Positions 35,401 through 45,644 of a DNA stretch of 61,149 nt are shown piece by piece (within the stretch, counting starts at the first letter, position 1; every line of letters begins with the position of its first letter). The position numbers and the translations under genes are program-made. Source of the DNA: Xenoacremonium recifei (lineage: Eukaryota; Ascomycota; Sordariomycetes; Hypocreales; Nectriaceae); NCBI GenBank assembly GCA_012184525.1, contig WOFQ01000094.1, forward strand, positions 1 through 61,149, given 5' to 3'. The notes beneath the pieces are model-generated. The model saw nothing but the letters and a program-made list of their open reading frames with translations. It was not told the DNA's origin and did not search any database.

Positions 35401-36105
35401 GTGAAGCTGTTCGCGTTGCATCTGCGACGCCTCTGTCTCAGTCACCCAGCAACACTATCCCCGCCTTAGACCCCAGAGCAGCCAACTTAGTCTACCGTCC
35501 GGAACCGAACCGATAGCGTCCTTGTCAGATGCGGGTGAGCAGCGCCCAGCCGAACTCTGTTCCGATATGCTTTCCACATGCTCAGCAGACTGGCCTCGTC
35601 CATAGCTGTCAAGCCCTATCAACCTTATATGATGGCCAGATCGGCATCGAAAACGCCTTCTTTCAGCCTCCCTCCATCGGCTTGAGCTGTGTTCCGCTCC
35701 ACCATCACCATCCTTGACCGACTTGGGTTTAATGTCGTAGCTTAATACAGTGACAGCTTCTTGCAGTGTGGATGTCTCATCCATCCAAGACCGCCAAGGC
35801 GAGTCTGATTACAAGGGCTCTTGGTATGTTTCTGAAGTCTTGAGGGCCAGAATGTGTGGCTGGTACACTACCGGTAGAGAATACGGTACTTTCAAGCCAT
35901 GTTCCATGTTCTTGATGAGAACGCCGCATCTCGAACGACCCTATCCGGCAGCCATGGCATATTGGCAGCTCTCTACGGAGTTGTCGGGTCATCCATATAG
36001 TCAAGGTCATAAGATTCCTCGTAAATACAAATCCCGTGGCCCTCTCTCCATCATAAGACTGTTTCACATCATCACTTCCACCATTCACTCCACATCTCAG
36101 TCACG

Positions 36106-36835
36106 ATGAGATTCTTCGAAGCCATCGTGCCCGCTGCGGCATTCTTCTCTGGTGCTCTGGCTCAGGACCCCAACAGCGATCCTACCACCACTGTTGAGCT
36201 GACGTCGACCACGGCTGCGTACGACACCACGACCATTGTCGACTCCAGCAGCTACACCTCGTCTTATGAGACCTCTACCGAAGAACCTATCCAAACAGAG
36301 TCGTACCAGTCTTACACGACTTCTGGATACAGCTCGTACAGCAGTGAAGAGCCAGTTGAGCCCAGCACTTATACGACCATCATCACCGAGGACTACACGA
36401 CGTACTGCCCTGTAAGTCATCAGCCTGATGAAGGAAAAGACAAGTTGTGCTGATCTCTTGCATAGTCTCCGACGACCTTTGTCCACAGGAATGTCACCTA
36501 CTCTGCTACCACGGAGACTGTCTTGACGATAACCAGTAAGAAACCCGGTCTCCTTTCACATCGAAACCATGCTGACCATTTGCACAGACTGTCCTTGCAC
36601 CGTCGTTCACACAGGAACACCCACTGAGACGCCTACGGCCAGCCGCGCCCCTGTGTCTCCCGTTTCCCCTGTTTCCCCCGTCAAGCCAACTGAGACTCCT
36701 TCCGAGGAGACCACCAAGGCGCCGGTGCATCCCACCACCACTCCCTCGAGCCTGCCCACTATCGCCGCTGGATTGAAGATCAACCCCGGCTTCGGCGCCG
36801 TGCTCATCGCCGGTATGGCCGCGATGGCCATCTAA
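36106..36835 (+). CDS. GPI-anchored Ser/Thr-rich cell-surface protein
   Basis: Exons 36106-36411, 36466-36535 and 36588-36835 give 207 residues; both introns have GTAAGT/GTAAGA donors and TAG/CAG acceptors. A signal peptide (MRFFEAIVPAAAFFSGALAQ) is followed by a Ser/Thr/Tyr-rich region, the cysteine-containing YCPSPTTFVHRNVTY and TITNCPCTV segments, a Thr/Pro-rich stalk with three SPV repeats, and a hydrophobic C-terminus (FGAVLIAGMAAMAI) typical of a GPI-attachment signal. The CP...CPC arrangement recurs in fungal GPI-anchored wall proteins. It is likely heavily O-glycosylated and located at the plasma membrane or wall. Divergent from the secreted-protein gene far upstream, and convergent with the APC8 gene. 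Confidence 0.85.
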
Positions 36836-37833
36836 AGCATCTGCATTTGAATCTTCATCTTCGTTGCGGCTTGATGCTGTTTCACGCACTGGTTGCTCGC
36901 TCCTGCTGGCGCAAGCCTTACTAGATTTTCAATTCTCGACATTCCTTTCCAGCTTGGTCTATCAGCTAGACGATAGCTACAGAGCCTTTTATCTTGCATT
37001 ATTAGGATTCTTGGAGTAGATCCACGGCAGCGAGCAACGTGCTGGAGCAAGCAAAAAGCATGTTTCTAAAGCAACCAAAAACAAGCAATTTCGGTACATT
37101 CCCCAGAACCCTCACGGGTGCGGGTGGCATTGCATGAGCGGCTGTCTCACATTGCAGGATATAATGATGGATGAATAATGTGCAGTCCTCTTCGGACTAG
37201 TATTTAGATGATTGAACATAGTCAAATTTTATGATGCCTCTGATTGCGTATCTCGTCTCCTCGTCATGCTGGTCTGGTGGTGAAGATGTCTCAACTGTGC
37301 TCCTTGGCCCCATTCGGCAGCCAGCCGCTTTTAGCCTTCAGTTGTCTGACCTGTCCGTCTTCACGGCCCGTCCCCCGGATTCATCCACGGCGATGTTAGC
37401 GCCACGCTCACAGATCTACCTTTTCGGAGTCCCCAGAGGGTTAGGCCTGCCTTCCCCTCAATCTCGAGTGTTTCTGTGCCGTTGGACAGAAAGCTCCGTC
37501 GTGGCTTGCAGGGGTGTCGGAGGAGGCTTGCTCAACCTTTGCTTGCAAGGTAGGCCTAGACCACAGCCTCTCATATATAACGTTCACGGATGGTCGCGAT
37601 CCGGAAGGCATGGGTTTTACCCCATTCGAAACTTGGCCTCGTGCCGTGTTTGCGTCCACGTCAGGTGATAAGATAGTCAGCTCTGACTTGATCGTGATGT
37701 TCCTTTTGGGCTTCCAGATGTTATCGAAGTTTCATTCCCGCCCCAAGCCCAGACTCCCAACGCGGCTCATAATTCATAAATTCATCCCATACATCTTCAT
37801 TTACGCCAAGTGCGCCTGACCAATGCGGGGGTG
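36836..37833. other. Convergent intergenic region
   Basis: Holds the 3' ends of the GPI-protein gene and APC8. Short open frames only; no gene recognised. Confidence 0.5.
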
Positions 37834-40011
37834 CTAGCTCTCCGAATCAAGCATGCCGGACGCCTCCATCCTCGATCTGATCTCTCTCGCCAGCGCTTTC
37901 GCTTCCTCAACCTCAACTCCATCCTGACAGAGTTCTGCAGCGAGGCGGCTCGCAGTCGTGTAGTCAGCCGTCCGCATTGCGAATTTCGCAAGCCACATGC
38001 GCGCCTTGCTCGTTGCAGCAGTCACGCCGGTGCCTTCATTCCCTTGGGCCTCATCCTCCCCGCCAGCGTCAGAGCCCGGTGGTGAGTCATTATGGATCGC
38101 GATAGATTCGGTCAGGTCTCCCTCCGCTGCTGCTGCGGCGCCGCCATCCTCTTGAGCCACACAGAGCTCCATGTAGGCCTTAGCCTCTTCCTCCTCGCCA
38201 AGTTGATCGTACATGGCAGCAATCTGCAAGAGAAGTTCGGGATCCATGTGACCCGTAGCATTGCGGCCACCGAGAAGCTCTCCGCCGCTCCCAAAACTGC
38301 TGCCCATATCATAATATGCATCGGCCAGCAAGGCACGCTTCAAGGCCTTGATGCCGTCTCGTTCGCGTCCCATCTTTTGCAGACAAGAGCCAACAGCATT
38401 CCACATCTTACCGTCCCATGGTCTCAAACCAGCAGCTTTCTTGTAGTACCACAGTGAGTATGTGTGCATCTCTAGCATCTCATAAGTCTGGCCCAGACCG
38501 TACCAGGCTCGGTAATCCCGACGGTTCACATCCACAGCTCGTCGATAAGATTCGATAGCGGCGTGTGTATTCTTGAGTTCGACGTACTCGTGTCCCATCA
38601 GAGTCCAGGCTGAGAGACATGATCGATCCAAAGTTAATGCTCGCCTGAAATACTGTACTGCTTTTTCGTGCATCGACAAGAGCGAGTAGTAATTTCCCAC
38701 CACTACGCAAGATTCAGGGCGAAACTTGTCCACGCTCGAACAGAGATGGGCTATGAATGCTAGCTTCGGTCTCATGTTCAGTACGTAGAGGATATTAGAG
38801 TAGTGGTCCAGGGAGTCCAGCCGGTGCGGGTGAAGCGACAAGAGTCGACTAAAATGCTGCTCGGCAGCCATCAAATCTTTCACGTGATAGGCGAGTAGCG
38901 CATTGCAGGTTAGGAGGAATGATGATGTCGGGAAAATCGACAGGAGCTGCTCCAACGAGTTGGCCAAGCCGGGTCCTTGTTGGTAAAGCTCTAACGATGT
39001 GTGGAGATGGAACATGTAGGAGACGATGTTTTGTGGGCAATATCGCGATATTCGATTCAGCTGTTCGCCTGTCAGCTGAATTTCAACAATATTAGCAGCT
39101 TCCAAAGGCTCACATCTTCGACCCGCGATATTAAGGAGGTCATTTCCAGCCAACAACCCCAGTTCATGGTGTACTTGTGGACGCTTCGGATGAAGAAGTC
39201 AAGCGCCTTTTCCTCGTTCTTCTCCTTTGCTAGTACCATTCCGTATCTGAGTTCAGTGTCAGTAGGAGTCTTTCTCTCCAGATCCATGGGAATCTGGCGC
39301 CTACAGATATTCCAGCCATCCCTGGCTTCCTTGTACTTCGTCGTCGTTTGTCGTCCGCTCCTCGAACCAGGCAGCCAGAAACCGCCCGACCACCAGTAGT
39401 TGTTTGTTGACGACAGTCCCCAGATCCTGCGGTCCCATGACCATCTCGGAATCCTCATTCTTCCGCTTCTCCCCAGACATAAACTTTGCGTAGAGTGCAA
39501 GAAACAGACTCTTCTGGCTGAGTCTAGGGAGCGGTGCCGGAGCTGATCTTCCTGAAGAATCGGTCGCCTTGCCCTTCCCTTTTGCTTTGGAACTAGTAGA
39601 AGTTGCATTCTCGCCCCTGGATGTCAAGATATTGGAAAGCAACGAGTCCGGCAGGAAGACGGCAGCGCAACGATCATACTCTCGACAGTCGAAAAGGGAT
39701 TTTGCAAGCAGATATTTGCTCAATTCCCTTGCTTCCAGCATGGCCTCTTCAGGGTCGGTGTTCGGGGTATATATGGCAGAGGCTTGAGCGGCATCGGTCG
39801 ACGCGTTTTGTTCTTCGTTCTGATCCGTTTCGGGGAGAGCGTTGAGCAGCTCGGCAGCCCTGTGATTCTGTTAGCGTGGAACTGGCAACATGATTGTGGC
39901 AGAAACCTCGTACCATTTGGATGACTGATACAAACATCTTTCGGAGCATTTTACCACCGCATCTTGGAGCGCGACTCGAAGCTGCGAGAGCTCATGGGCG
40001 CTCAGCGCCAT
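37834..40011 (-). CDS. CDC23: Anaphase-promoting complex subunit Apc8/Cdc23
   Basis: Minus-strand exons 40011-39914, 39859-39305, 39246-39114 and 39060-37834 give 670 residues; introns are 54, 58 and 53 nt. Cdc23/Apc8 is a TPR scaffold of the APC/C ubiquitin ligase, which degrades securin and mitotic cyclins in the nucleus. The N-terminus (MALSAHELSQLRVALQDAVV) and KCSERCLYQSSKWAAELLNA match the conserved Cdc23 N-terminal domain. Tandem TPR motifs fill about residues 290-560, including LDHYSNILYVLNMRPKLAFI, RALTLDRSCLSAWTLMGHEY and AVDVNRRDYRAWYGLGQTYE, which are diagnostic of Cdc23. A disordered acidic insert (Ala/Glu/Gly-rich) interrupts the last helices. An upstream in-frame start would add about 30 residues but is less likely. 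Divergent from ERG20. Confidence 0.95.
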
Positions 40012-41120
40012 GGCTATTGTTTCTTGTGGAGGAGTCGATGGCAAAGCGTGATTGTCGGTCTTGGAGAGAAGAGTCGATCGCCCATGGGTCGATTTCGACA
40101 CATACGACTCGGGGAATTATGAGCAATTTGGTCGACCGAAGTGCTCCAACGATGAGGTGCCAGGTTTTGTCGATTTACAGCAAGTCGATACTCGTGAAAT
40201 GTTGATGTTCTGCTTATCGGCGATAACGTCAGTATGGCAGGCGCGTTCGCGTCCCAATATAGTGTCCGCGCTTGCAAGCGCACTGTACCGACAAGTGGAA
40301 ACGGAGTACTTTTAGATTGTTCATTTTGAAGTGCTATAGAGGGCCGTTCAACTCCCAGCTAAACTCGACAGTTCAGGTAGCCCAGTCATGCAGAAGTTCT
40401 TTCCATAAAACTTCATATCAATTAGTGGTTATACTACCTAGTATTTTCAAAATCAGGATGCTATCATAAGTCTTATTGAGTTGGTCAGACAAGTGGGCTT
40501 CGAACAACGTTGGAATACGAAAACGAATTCGCATCGATGTGACGCTCCTTCCGTCAATGTCACCCACATCGGGATTAGTAGGACTATGAATCAAGAATCA
40601 AGATAGGGATTTAAAAAGGAAAATCATTATTTCAGTACGGGAGAGAGAAGATGGACCGTCCCTAAAACGTCCATGAAGATGCGGCTCGGATTTCGGTGAG
40701 TCTCGAAGAGGAAACTATAGTGTTTTGCGGAGCAGCGAAGAACAGAACCAAGAATGGATGACATTGTCCCGCCTGAACCTTGGCTTCCAAGTGCCGTAAG
40801 CTTAGCTGGGAAGTCCCTGTGAAGCCGCTGTCAGGCCCCTGTAATTCTGCCGCATCTCACCGCTACTGCCCCTCGCTGTTCCTGGATTGGGACTCACCGC
40901 GCTGGTGGGAAATGAGGGGCAATTCAACGGCGCCGCCAAAGAGCTCCCCAGATAATTATCGTGCAGTGTTTGTGGCCCCTTCAACTCCCGATCTTCTCCC
41001 AGTCATAGATAAAAGCTCGTGCGCGCGTGCTTCTTTGTTCTCGCAGCGTTGTCGCTTTCTTCCTGCATCTTGTTCCAGACCAATTGATCCTGCGCCCCTC
41101 GTTCGTCACCAGTCTTCACC
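40012..41120. promoter_or_regulatory. Divergent promoter region APC8/ERG20
   Basis: 1.1 kb between two start codons. No gene recognised. A catagataaaagc TATA-like word about 110 nt before the ERG20 ATG is the only core-promoter candidate I see. Confidence 0.4.
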
Positions 41121-42226
41121 ATGGCCGAAAGAACTACACTCAAGCAGTTCGAGTCGGTCTACCCCAAACTCAAGGAGGCCCTTCTCGACCATGCCAAGTC
41201 CTACAAGCTGCCCAAGGAGCAGTTGGATTGGTATGCCAAGGTACATCCTGCTCGCCTCATCAGTTTGCGCAAAGCCGAGTTCTAACCAGACCGCCCGCGC
41301 AGAGTCTCGAAGTCAACCCCCTGGGCGGTAAATGCAACCGCGGCATGTCCGTCCCCGACTCGGTCTCTCTCCTCCTCGGAAAGCCTCTCACCGAAGAGCA
41401 ATACTTCCTGACCGCCACCCTCGGCTGGATGACTGAGCTCCTCCAGGCCTTCTTCCTCGTTTCCGACGACATCATGGACAGCAGCATCACTCGCCGTGGT
41501 CAGCCCTGCTGGTATCGTCAAGAAGGCGTCGGCATGATCGCCATCAACGACGCCTTCATGCTCGAAGCCGCTATCTACACCCTCCTCAAGAAGTTCTTCC
41601 GTGATCACCCCGCTTACGTGGACCTTGTTGAGTTATTCCACGAGACCACCTTCCAGACCGAGATGGGTCAGCTGTGCGACCTGATCACCGCTCCCGAGGA
41701 CAAGGTCGACCTTAACAACTTCTCACTGGAGAAGTACTCCTTTATTGTCATCTACAAGACTGCCTACTACTCCTTCTACCTCCCCATCGCCTTGGCCCTC
41801 CATTTCCTCGGCCTCGCGACGCCTAAGAACCTTAAGGTCGCTGAGGACATCCTCATTCCTCTCGGCGAGTACTTCCAGATCCAGGACGACTACCTCGACA
41901 ACTTCGGCCTTCCCGAACATATCGGCAAGATTGGTACTGACATCAAGGACAATAAGTGCTCCTGGTTGGTCAACCAGGCCCTCGCACTGGCCACCCCCGA
42001 GCAGCGCCAGATTCTCGAGGAGAACTATGGTCGCAAGGACGACGAGAAGGAGAAGAAGGTTAAGCAGCTCTACGATGAGCTCAAGCTGAAGGAACTGTAT
42101 GAGGAGTTTGAGGAGAAGCGTGCGGGTGAGATCAAGGCTATGATTAACAGCATCGATGAGGGCGAGGGTCTGAAGAAGTCGATCTTTGAGGCATTCTTGG
42201 CCAAGATTTACAAGCGAAGCAAATAG
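41121..42226 (+). CDS. ERG20: Farnesyl diphosphate synthase
   Basis: Exons 41121-41240 and 41303-42226 (62-nt intron, TTCTAACC branch site) give 347 residues, the normal length. The enzyme condenses dimethylallyl/geranyl diphosphate with isopentenyl diphosphate to make farnesyl diphosphate for sterols, dolichol, ubiquinone and prenylated proteins in the cytosol. Visible motifs: GGKCNRG near 48-54, first Asp-rich motif DDIMD at 95-99 with two Phe just upstream at 90-91 (the usual C15 chain-length determinant), RRGQPCWYR, and second Asp-rich motif DDYLD at 235-239 followed by GKIGTDIKDNKCSWL. The C-terminus KIYKRSK is the conserved family end. Start context CACCATGG is strong. All catalytic residues appear intact. 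Confidence 0.97.
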
Positions 42227-42917
42227 AAGGTGCAAAAGGGGTTGGGGGTTCAAGCATGCATGCGCAGCTATGGAGTCAATGAAATTACTCTTGCTCACAA
42301 GTCTGAGTTGTAAATATGGAATATAATGTTGGTGGTAACCCCTTTTGACTAGCTAGACACTACTGCGTGCGACGCAATATTTTGAGCATTCTGATGTAGG
42401 GTAGCAGTCAACGGATTAGCCAAATCCCAACGCAGCACTTCTGCAAGTCTTAATTTGCATGAACTGGCTTACATGTAAGTGTTCAAATGCCGTTGGTATC
42501 AGTATATGTATATTTGTCGAGTGACGAACCTTACTCCCACGCTATGTTGTTTTATTGCCGTTATTTATCATAGTGTTGAACGAAGCAACAATGGCCAAAG
42601 CATTCTTAACCACAAACACGGATTCAAAGCCTTCTTATTATAAGTCCACCCTCCAGGCTACGCAATGCTACATAATATAAGCATGTGGGAATACAGATAC
42701 CATCTCTTTACTTGGCATAGACGCTTGAAAAGTTTGCGATTCCACGCTCAACGTCAATTGACATCCCAGATCTACGTCGCTCCGCAACGTCACTCGTCAC
42801 TCATGAGCTTCCCCGCCCCCACATTAAACCATCACTGTGCAAGCTGCTGCTCCGCTGATTCTCCTCCTTCGTCACTCATTCGGATTTGTAGATCGTGCTC
42901 GGCTCACAATATTAGCC
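42227..42917. other. Intergenic ERG20 to MAT2B-like gene
   Basis: A/T-rich 3' flank followed by the promoter of the next gene. No gene recognised. Confidence 0.5.
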
Positions 42918-44125
42918 ATGTCAGACCGAACTGTGCTCGTCACAGGTGCTACAGGCCTCCTAGGCCGGGAAGTTGCCAGAAGCTTCAAGCTTGACGGCTG
43001 GACTGTCAAGGGCACCGGATATTCGAGAGCAGACGGCGTGGATATCCTCAAGGTCGACCTTGGAAACGAGGACAGCGTCGCTGCAGCTCTTGACAAAACC
43101 AAGTTAGTCCTTCCCCATATCAGCGGAGAATTCAGGGTCCAATGCTGACTCGCTCCCTCTCTCCGCCATAGGCCGCAGGTCATTGTACATTGTAAGTCAA
43201 GTTCCGGGACCATGGTTCGATATCGGTTACTGACGCATTTGAGGCGCCGCCCAGCGTTTCCCGGACAAGGTCGATAAAGATCCAGAAGGCGCCAAGGCGC
43301 TCAATGTGGCGGCGAGTAAGTCTCTCGCTCAGCTAGCTGCGAGCAGGGACATATTCACCATCTACATATCGACGGATTACGTGTTCCCTGGCGTGCCAGG
43401 GGACGCCCCATACGAAGCGGATGCCGTCCCTAGGCCTACGAACTTGTACGGCCAGACCAAGCTCGACGGTGAGCGAGCCGTTTTGGAGACCTTTTCCGCG
43501 GCCGGCAAGGAGGGGTCTGCGGTGGTGCTCCGGGTCCCAGTGCTGTATGGCCACGCGGAGACGCCATCAGAAAGCGCCGTCAATGTACTCCTGGACTCGC
43601 TCTGGAAGGCCCAGACCGAGGGGGCAAAGGTGAAGATGGACCATTGGGCTCTAAGGTATCCGACGAACACTGAAGACATCGGACGGGTATGCCACGGTAT
43701 GTCTCACCCCAGTATTTTAAGGGGACTTGTCTTACATCCTCCCTTTCCGTCCCCCCCTTTTCTCCCTGAATTGAAGAATCCGCGCACAACTCTGTTTGTC
43801 TATGGAACGCTGCTAAACCATGTAAATAGATATTGCGGCCAAGTACCTCGGGAGCAGCGACCGCAAGAGTCTCCCCAGGACCCTGCAGTTCTCGAGTGAG
43901 GATAAGATGACCAAGTACGAGATCTGTGAGGTGTTTGGTGACATCATGGGCCTTCCGACGAATGGCATCGAGCCCAACACCGAGGGGAATGACCCGAATG
44001 CCAGTGTGCAGCGGCCATATGACTGCCATCTGAGCACAAAGGCGCTGCGAGACCTGGGCATTGATGTATCGACGTGTGACTTCCGCGCCTGGTGGCGGCG
44101 GGAGGTGCATGCTTTCCGCAAGTAG
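42918..44125 (+). CDS. MAT2B/RmlD-like NAD(P)-binding reductase
   Basis: Exons 42918-43102, 43172-43191 (only 20 nt), 43244-43696 and 43830-44125 give 317 residues; introns are 69, 52 and 133 nt. An extended short-chain dehydrogenase fold: GxxGxxG cofactor loop at residues 10-16 (TGATGLLG), STDYVF near 111-116 and catalytic-type YGQTK at 137-141. The RmlD-type substrate-binding part follows. Closest named relatives are the regulatory beta subunit of methionine adenosyltransferase (MAT2B) and bacterial dTDP-4-dehydrorhamnose reductase. Fungal members are usually annotated as NAD-dependent epimerase/dehydratase; whether it regulates S-adenosylmethionine synthetase is inference. The protein ends RREVHAFRK. 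Confidence 0.85.
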
Positions 44126-45644
44126 TCCGGTGTTAGAGAGCGTATGATAGGAATGAAGAAATGCTCCTGCGGGAAGTAAGTGCTAGTGTGTATCCAATGA
44201 CTTTGCTGCATGCCCGAGACGTGCTGGGTAAGCCTCGAATTCTACACATGTAAGGGAGGGCTCGGCCAAGGTCGCGGAGGGCTTAAGCGCCGCATCACGG
44301 GTTCGACGGTGCGAGAAAGCGTCGACGCCGGCTGTTCCTCTGTCACGCACGCACGTCTTGGGAGGGCCAAAGAGTCCCGCGAGATCGGTCAAGCGCTTCG
44401 CACCATTGAGTAAGCATACGATAGAAGTTGCGAGGTAATAATTCGTGACATAAGGTCAAGCCTTATCGCGAGGGGGTTGGACAGACTCCTTTATCGGCCT
44501 AAGAGGTTCTTCCGGGCCTAACGAGTCAGGATACCTTATCAGGAAGGCATCAATTTGACGGGCGAACGTACCTACCTTACCTGCAGCGGGGAGAGCGCCA
44601 GGCTTCCAATTTTCCCCTTTCCCAGTCTACAGTAGAATCCTGCTTCGCATTATGCCAGGCCATCAACTTGCATCCATGGTCTCGCCCGTCGTCATGTCTT
44701 CTGGGTGAGGCGTTGAAACCCGACACCCGACCACGTTGCTGGCGAAATGGAAGCTCCTGGCGATGCGATGCCTCATCCCTCTTCTGGAACCAGCTCCTGG
44801 CGAGATGCCTTCGTCAATTCGTTTATTGCCTCTGCGGCCTGCCATTGGAATTATCCGAAGCCCCGGGAAAACCACTAGGCCAAGCTTCCATAACTCGGGG
44901 CTGGAATGGATGCCCATGACAGGCAAAGGCCAGACCTGAGACCCCGGGACGCGGTTTGTAGGCCAGCTTCATGCCAGAACTTGAGACCCTCGACAGTCGC
45001 TAGCAGTACTAGCACTCACCAGCAAGCGTGTCGCGATGCCACGCTCGACACGTCAAATACCATCGACGGCCTCTCGGGCGTGCAAATGCACATCCTTTCC
45101 GTTTGTCTCTTTCTCGTCATTTCTGCCACGCTCTCTACCTCTTTCTTGTCGGGCCTCTTTTTCCTCCCCCCCTCTGCCTTTCTGCCCCGACCTTGCCACG
45201 CTCTTTCATCCTCGTTATTCCCGTCTTCCCTTCGTTCTTCCCATCATCAGTTCACGCCTGCATCGCCGTCGCAGTCATCGGCGAGCGTTCTTTTTGGTCG
45301 TCTTTTCCGTGCTACAGTTGACCTGGATCAGGTCGTCCGTTCTCTTCTGCTCGCATCTGACAACCGATATCCGACTGATTTCCAAGCTGTCGAGGTCGGC
45401 TTCTTCATGCGCGTGACCTAAGCGGTAACAAAGCGAGATCCGATCGAGTCCATTCTGTTGTTTCGATCTCCCATCCTTGGGCGTCTTTGTGGAGAAGAAG
45501 GAGGGCTGCAGCACAGTCCGTCCAATCTTACAACACCAACCAGCGTTCGACACGCCAACAACGCACAACCCTGCCGGGGATCACTGCGAACTAGGGCCAC
45601 AAGGCAGTTTCGAGGGGGCTTCTAGGCTGACAGCCCTTTGCAAG
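44126..45644 (+). promoter_or_regulatory. Upstream region and pyrimidine-rich leader of RA-PH gene
   Basis: No gene recognised. From about 45089 to 45252 the plus strand is strongly C/T-rich (tctctttctcgtcatttctg and on), a common feature of fungal promoters and transcription start regions, fitting a long 5' leader before the ATG at 45645. An upstream non-coding exon is possible. Confidence 0.45.

Larger units (their letters stand above)
28646..36105. other. 7.5-kb region without a recognisable gene
   Basis: Separates two divergent genes for surface or secreted proteins. Open frames on both strands are short, arginine/serine-rich and overlap each other, as expected of GC-balanced non-coding DNA. 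Items seen: a pyrimidine-rich stretch at 29840-29900, a GACCGT/ACGGTC inverted repeat near 29794-29812, repeated catcctgg words at 31063-31095, a tacggagtacggagta word near 32313, and a mildly protein-like stretch at 34810-35400 listed separately. Long regulatory DNA or non-coding transcripts are possible explanations. Confidence 0.5.

Noticed and set aside
39061..39113. A shorter 38-nt intron ending at an earlier AG in APC8
   Set aside because: A 53-nt intron to the later AG gives the conserved RVED-LNRISRYCPQ junction and a normal length.
41027..41302. Longer N-terminus for ERG20 from an upstream frame
   Set aside because: That frame reads leader and intron; the ATG at 41121 plus the 62-nt intron gives the family's standard 347 residues.
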